Origin: Paenibacillus phocaeensis | GTDB taxonomy: Bacteria; Bacillota; Bacilli; Paenibacillales; Paenibacillaceae | DNA: 64,000 nucleotides | Assembly: GCF_900021165.1 (NCBI RefSeq) | Contig: NZ_FCOQ01000009.1 | Span: forward strand, 62,001-126,000 | Reading direction: 5' to 3' | Shown: in pieces, positions 60,074 through 64,000 of the stretch | Layout: each line of letters opens with the position of its first letter | How positions within the stretch are numbered: the first letter of the stretch is position 1 | Notes under the pieces: model-generated | The model's input: the letters and a program-made list of their open reading frames with translations, nothing else | Database searches by the model: none | Told to the model about the DNA's origin: nothing | Made by a program: the position numbers and the translations under genes

Positions 60074-61702
60074 TCAGCCTACCTGCCGTCCGCCACGTTG
60101 CAATCGCATCAGCGGGGAGAGCACCTTGCGCAGCGGCGCAGGATAACTGGCCAGTTCGTCCTTCCGGACGACGCGCAGCAGGATGAGCAGCACCGGATAC
60201 AACACAATGATCGCCACCCCAACGATACAGCAGGTCAGGAAGAAGGCGATGCGTGCCGGCATCAGGTCTACCATTTGGATCCCCACCTGATTCAGGCCAT
60301 AGCCCACTCCGGACAACACAACGACGGTCAGCAGGAACCCGCCCCAGCGGCTTCCCATCAAAGAGAACGGAACGATTTGTTTCATCGCCCGCACATTCAG
60401 CAGCGTGATGACGAGGAAGCACAGCCCGGTGGCGATAATGATGCCGTAAATCCCCCAGAACTGCGCAAGCACATAGCTGGCTGCCAGCTTCACGAGAATC
60501 CCGATCGCGACATGCACCATGGACAAATTGGCTTTGCCAACCCCGAGCAGGATCGAATTGCTGGTCATCATCGTGATCTGGAAAATCGTCGCAAATGTCA
60601 GCAAAGCTACGATGCTGCTGCCGTCCCGGGTGCTGAACAGCAGCCCGTTTACGGAATACGCCGCCGTGCCGAGCGCGAGGATGATCGGCATTCCGCTCAG
60701 CACCGCCACTCGCATGGCCAGCGTGACCTGACGCTGCAAATGCTCCTGGTCTTTCCGCGCGTAAGCGGCGGAAATGATCGGCACCAGCGATTGGCTCAGC
60801 GCAATGGCCAGAATCGGCGGAATGCCGGCGATCATCTGCGCCCGGTTTCCGAGGATGCCCAGGATATAGGTAGCTTGTCCGGAGCCGATTTGCCCGGTCA
60901 GCAGCGGCTTCAGGATCGAGTTGTCGATAAAATTGACCGCAGGGACTGCCAGTGCAGTCAATACGATCGGAATCGACAGCTTGAAGATTTCCGCATAAAT
61001 CCGCTTAAACGGCAGACCGCCCGACTCGCTCCGCGATTTTCCTTGCCCCTGGGTCTGGTCCTTCCGCTGCAACTTCATGCTGTACACGAGCATGACGATC
61101 AACGCCGCAACGCCGCCGAGTACCGCGCCAAACGTCGCACCCGCCGCAATCTGCTCGCCCGAGTAACCCCAATGGAACAGCACAAATGCCAAAATAATAC
61201 CGGTCGCCACCCGCACAATTTGCTCGATCACCTGCGAAACGCCACCGGCGATCATAATATTTCGGCCTTGCAGATAACCGCGAATAATGGCGATCAGCGG
61301 AAACAACAGCAATGCGGGGGCCAGCGCCCGAATCGCAATGACTGATTCCGGTACGCCGGAGGCCGCTGCATAAGCTGGCGCTAAGGCAAAGAGCAGCACG
61401 AACATTACCACGCCCGCTACCCCGGCAAATAACAACGCCGCCTGATACACGCGGCGCGCCTCCTCCGGGCGGTTCAGCGCATGCCGCTCCGACACCATTT
61501 TGCTCAGCGTACTTGGAATGCCTGCGGTGGCCAAAGTTAATAACATGAAATAAGCCGCATTCGCTTGCGAATAAGACGCGTTCCCGACATCGCCAAGAAT
61601 GTGCTCCAGCGGAACGCGCTGAAACAAGCCGAGCACCCTTGCAATCAACGCAGCTCCCGCTAAAATTAACGTACCCTTAATAAACGATTCCTTTTTGGAC
61701 AA
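60074..61702 (-). CDS. SpoVB/MurJ-like polysaccharide flippase
   Basis: The 542-residue membrane protein has about fourteen helices of the MATE/MviN fold: KGTLILAGAALIARVLGLFQ, YFMLLTLATAGIPSTLSKMV, AIIRGYLQGRNIMIAGGVSQ, LYSVNGLLF. A TTG at 61702 after AAGGAATTGG gives MSKKESFIKG; ATG 61732 is an alternative. It resembles SpoVB/YtgP, which move lipid-linked precursors for cortex or cell wall. Confidence 0.85.
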   Translation of the reverse strand: MSKKESFIKGTLILAGAALIARVLGLFQRVPLEHILGDVGNASYSQANAAYFMLLTLATAGIPSTLSKMVSERHALNRPEEARRVYQAALLFAGVAGVVMFVLLFALAPAYAAASGVPESVIAIRALAPALLLFPLIAIIRGYLQGRNIMIAGGVSQVIEQIVRVATGIILAFVLFHWGYSGEQIAAGATFGAVLGGVAALIVMLVYSMKLQRKDQTQGQGKSRSESGGLPFKRIYAEIFKLSIPIVLTALAVPAVNFIDNSILKPLLTGQIGSGQATYILGILGNRAQMIAGIPPILAIALSQSLVPIISAAYARKDQEHLQRQVTLAMRVAVLSGMPIILALGTAAYSVNGLLFSTRDGSSIVALLTFATIFQITMMTSNSILLGVGKANLSMVHVAIGILVKLAASYVLAQFWGIYGIIIATGLCFLVITLLNVRAMKQIVPFSLMGSRWGGFLLTVVVLSGVGYGLNQVGIQMVDLMPARIAFFLTCCIVGVAIIVLYPVLLILLRVVRKDELASYPAPLRKVLSPLMRLQRGGRQVG

Positions 61703-61761
61703 AACCAATTCCTTCTTTCCCGCAACCCTCATAAGTGCTATTCGAAAGTTAGAGCGATAAG

Positions 61762-62253
61762 CTAGAACGCCACAATCCAAATGATGAATGCTACGATCAT
61801 CGCCAGCTGTAGAATCACCTTCACAACCATGCTGCTGAACAAGCCAACAACCGAGCCGATCCCCACTTTAAACGATTTCGACAGCGATTCACCCTTGATC
61901 AATTCTCCGATCATCGCACCGAGCAGCGGCCCCAGTACTAATCCAAACGCCGGGATAATAAATGGACCCACGATGATGCCGATCGTACTGAGCCAGACCG
62001 ACAGCTTGCTGCCGCCGAATTTCTTGACGCCCCAGGCCCCGACCGCATAATCCGCCACCATCAGCACGACAACGATCAACGTCTGCAAGATCCAGAAGAA
62101 CGGGCCAAACGAATCAAACGAGAAAAACCACCCGTATACGAAAAAGGCAAAATAAACGGCGAGCACCCCGGGCAATACAGGGTACACCGTTCCGGCCATG
62201 CCCACGGCAAACAGGGCGATCACCAGAATCCAGCCAAGTACGGTCAGCGCCAT
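61762..62253 (-). CDS. DUF456 membrane protein (YqgC-like)
   Basis: The 163-residue protein has the DUF456 pattern: VGMAGTVYPVLPGVLAVYFA, GAWGVKKFGGSKLSVWLSTI, IIVGPFIIPAFGLVLGPLLG with a Gly-rich glycine-zipper-like region. Membrane protein of unknown function. Confidence 0.85.
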   Translation of the reverse strand: MALTVLGWILVIALFAVGMAGTVYPVLPGVLAVYFAFFVYGWFFSFDSFGPFFWILQTLIVVVLMVADYAVGAWGVKKFGGSKLSVWLSTIGIIVGPFIIPAFGLVLGPLLGAMIGELIKGESLSKSFKVGIGSVVGLFSSMVVKVILQLAMIVAFIIWIVAF

Positions 62254-62257
62254 CCTC

Positions 62258-63004
62258 TCACTCTCCCGTCAATATATAATCCCGAATAATCCAAGCAATT
62301 CCATCCTCATTATTCGACGTGGTTACGACATCCGCTTTCTCCTTCACGGCCTCTTGGGCGTTGCCCATCGCCACGCCCAGTCCCGCAGCCTCAATCGCGG
62401 CCAGATCATTTAGGCTATCCCCGATGGCTACCACCTCGGACATCTGAAGTCCAAGCAGTCCGCAAACGGTATCGATCCCGCTGGCCTTGCTGATTCCCTT
62501 CGGATTTATCTCCAAATTGTGCGGGGATGAATTCGTAATTTCCAGGCCGCCCATCGCCTGCAGCTGCCGCAAAATCTCTCCCCTCACCTCGTCATCCTCG
62601 GTAAAATAACCAAACTTCATCCATTGATTCCGCTCCAATAGTTCAGGCTGCCAATTCGTTTCATTATAGCTGCCTTCGACGGCATAAGCCCAGAACCAGA
62701 CTTTCTTTTCCCGGGAAATGTCGCACATTTTCGAAACCATAGATCGATCGAGAAGCACCCGGCTGTACAGCTCATGCGGCGACTTCCAAATCTCGCTTCC
62801 GTTCACCGTGATCATCGGCGTTCCAAGGTCCAATTGATCTCCGAACGGAATCGCCTCCTGATATCCGCGGCCCGTCGACAAGCAGACATGAACCCCAGCG
62901 GCGGCCGCCTTCCGGATCCAGCGTTCCGTCTCCGGCGTAATTTGGTGTTCATCATTCAGCAACGTTCCATCCATATCAAGCGCCAACAGTTTGTATTTCA
63001 ACAA
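62258..63004 (-). CDS. Cof-type HAD-IIB phosphatase
   Basis: The 248-residue protein has LALDMDGTLLNDEHQITPET (motif I), CLSTGRGYQEAI (motif II), KASGIDTVCGLLG (motif III area) and GDSLNDLAAIEAAGLGVAMG (motif IV). It is a core-genome relative of the cassette phosphatase at 7186. Substrate unknown. It ends 4 bp before the DUF456 start, so the two are likely co-transcribed. Confidence 0.9.
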   Translation of the reverse strand: MLKYKLLALDMDGTLLNDEHQITPETERWIRKAAAAGVHVCLSTGRGYQEAIPFGDQLDLGTPMITVNGSEIWKSPHELYSRVLLDRSMVSKMCDISREKKVWFWAYAVEGSYNETNWQPELLERNQWMKFGYFTEDDEVRGEILRQLQAMGGLEITNSSPHNLEINPKGISKASGIDTVCGLLGLQMSEVVAIGDSLNDLAAIEAAGLGVAMGNAQEAVKEKADVVTTSNNEDGIAWIIRDYILTGE

Positions 63005-63121
63005 CAGACAGCTCCCCTATCCGGCATTATTCTTGCTCTCTAAACAGCATACCGCCATTTTACCATATTCCCGGGTTCCGACAAAGCGAAGAGCACCTCA
63101 AGGATCTGCCTATAAGCAAGC

Positions 63122-63147
63122 AAAAGCCGCCCTGCAAGGGGCGGCTA
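63122..63147 (-). terminator. Terminator after the prohibitin-like gene
   Basis: AGCCGCCCC and GGGCGGCT arms, followed on the minus strand by TTTTGCTTG. Confidence 0.8.
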
Positions 63148-63176
63148 GATGGCTTATTGTTGATAGGATACGGCGA

Positions 63177-63977
63177 TTACCGCTGGTTCGTCAGCGATTG
63201 GATGTCGATGAAAGGCGTAGCGCCGCCCGTCACTTGCGGGAGTTTGCCGTCCCACTTCTCCAGCGCTTTCTCCTGAACTTCGATTTGCTTCAATTGCACC
63301 AGCTCCGGCGTAACTTCCTGCTTCTTCAGCTTAAGTGCTTCGGCCTCAGCTTCGGCTTGGGCGATCTTCTGCTGCGCTTCGATCTGAATCCGTTTCAGGT
63401 CGTTGCTGGCTTTCAGCGCCTGCTGCTGAGCAACCTGTTTCGCTTCGATCGATTGGTTAAACGCATCGGAGAATTTAAAATTGACGATGTTAATTTCATT
63501 CACAATCAAATCGTATTTTGCCAGTCGGGTGGTTAAATGATCACTGATCTCTCCGGCGACGACATCGCGCTTAGCGATCAAATCCTCCGCCTGGTAACGT
63601 GCTGTCACTTCCTTCACGATCTCCTGCACAGCCGGATTAATAATGACCGTGTCGAAATTGCCGCCGATATTGTTCATCAGATTATAGGCCGACTCCTTGT
63701 TCACCGAATAGTTGACGGCAACATGCGTGGAGACCGGCTGCAGATCCTTGGAGGAAGCGGTCGTATCGGTTTCCGTTTTCGTGACTTGCGTGTTCACCTG
63801 AATAACGGTCTGTATAAACGGCACTTTGAAATGCATGCCCGGGGATAAAATATTGCTGTTCAACTTCCCGAACGTCTTATACAAGCCGACGTGACCATAT
63901 TCGACTTGGGCGTAGCTGTTCGAACCAACGATAAGTAGAACGATGACGATGATGGCCGTGGATATCCATTTCCCCAT
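63177..63977 (-). CDS. Prohibitin-family (SPFH) membrane protein
   Basis: The 266-residue protein has an N-terminal membrane helix (STAIIVIVLLIVGSNSYAQV), the SPFH domain (VGLYKTFGKLNSNILSPGMH, DLQPVSTHVAVNYSVN, VKEVTARYQAEDLIAKRDVV) and a C-terminal coiled coil (QQKIAQAEAEAEALKLKKQE). It likely forms ring-like membrane scaffolds. AAAGGAA precedes the ATG near the right edge of the window; the gene is complete. Confidence 0.9.
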   Translation of the reverse strand: MGKWISTAIIVIVLLIVGSNSYAQVEYGHVGLYKTFGKLNSNILSPGMHFKVPFIQTVIQVNTQVTKTETDTTASSKDLQPVSTHVAVNYSVNKESAYNLMNNIGGNFDTVIINPAVQEIVKEVTARYQAEDLIAKRDVVAGEISDHLTTRLAKYDLIVNEINIVNFKFSDAFNQSIEAKQVAQQQALKASNDLKRIQIEAQQKIAQAEAEAEALKLKKQEVTPELVQLKQIEVQEKALEKWDGKLPQVTGGATPFIDIQSLTNQR

Positions 63978-64000
63978 GGGGATGTTCCTTTTGGGTTGCT

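Overview
The window reads as a chromosomal segment of a Paenibacillus-like Bacillota (Bacillales, Paenibacillaceae). Evidence is the sdhCAB operon, a SinI/SinR-tapA-sipW-tasA biofilm block, dnaB-dnaI, sda with DnaA boxes, S-box and c-di-AMP riboswitches, and Bacillus-type gene neighbourhoods (yuiB, ndh, yumC; yuzB, yutI). The assignment is inferred from gene content only.

Positions 1-19100 are an AT-rich accessory region. Its core (6964-19067) looks like a sedentary chromosomal integron. A tyrosine recombinase (17922-19067, minus) is followed by an attI-like junction (about 17789-17870). After it come at least fourteen short gene cassettes separated by structured attC-like repeats of about 80-200 bp, at 6964, 8001, 8756, 9338, 10174, 10562, 11285, 11917, 12711, 14244, 14881, 15642, 16490 and 17153. 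The core heptamer at one edge of a cassette is the reverse complement of the core at its other edge in almost every cassette, and the core changes from cassette to cassette, as expected for integron cassettes. Most cassette genes, the cassette polarity and the integrase all point leftwards, so the integrase is co-directional with the array rather than divergent as in classical integrons. Cargo includes two type II toxin-antitoxin pairs plus one with a toxin killed by a stop codon, four copies or relics of a Hol-Tox type I toxin-antitoxin module, a BstA/YfiT-like DinB protein, a Cof-type HAD phosphatase, a GIY-YIG-like protein, an XRE/DUF6809-like divergent pair, and several unrecognised proteins. 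An IS3 transposase remnant scars one attC. Further left (1-6900) the array decays into relics: a degenerate attC at 3904, a toxin-less cassette at 2147, truncated genes, a nucleotidyltransferase, a PadR/methyltransferase pair, Nudix, DJ-1, an SRPBCC protein and PhzF.

From 19115 onwards the DNA is GC-rich core genome. It carries: succinate dehydrogenase with a divergent LysR regulator; an ArsB/NhaD permease; KtrB-KtrA potassium uptake behind a c-di-AMP riboswitch; a CPBP protease; uvrC; trxA; dnaI-dnaB; a biofilm block with sinI and sinR on either side of tapA-sipW-tasA; chdC (hemQ), ndh and yumC; sda; spore-related YheC/D; an AI-2E exporter; Fe-S assembly genes (erpA-like, yutI); futalosine-pathway genes (mqnE, a UbiD decarboxylase); ctaA; metNIQ behind a SAM riboswitch; a HEPN-like protein; DUF2515; a SpoVB/MurJ-like flippase; DUF456; a HAD phosphatase; and a prohibitin-like protein. 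Together these serve aerobic respiration, haem, menaquinone and Fe-S supply, plus sporulation and biofilm control.

Several intergenic repeat families are present: an element with terminal inverted repeats at 32160 that recurs as a 184-bp tandem array at 39532, a 47-bp tandem array with a 146-bp duplication at 59301-59990, and short repeats at 50398. No rRNA, tRNA or CRISPR was found.
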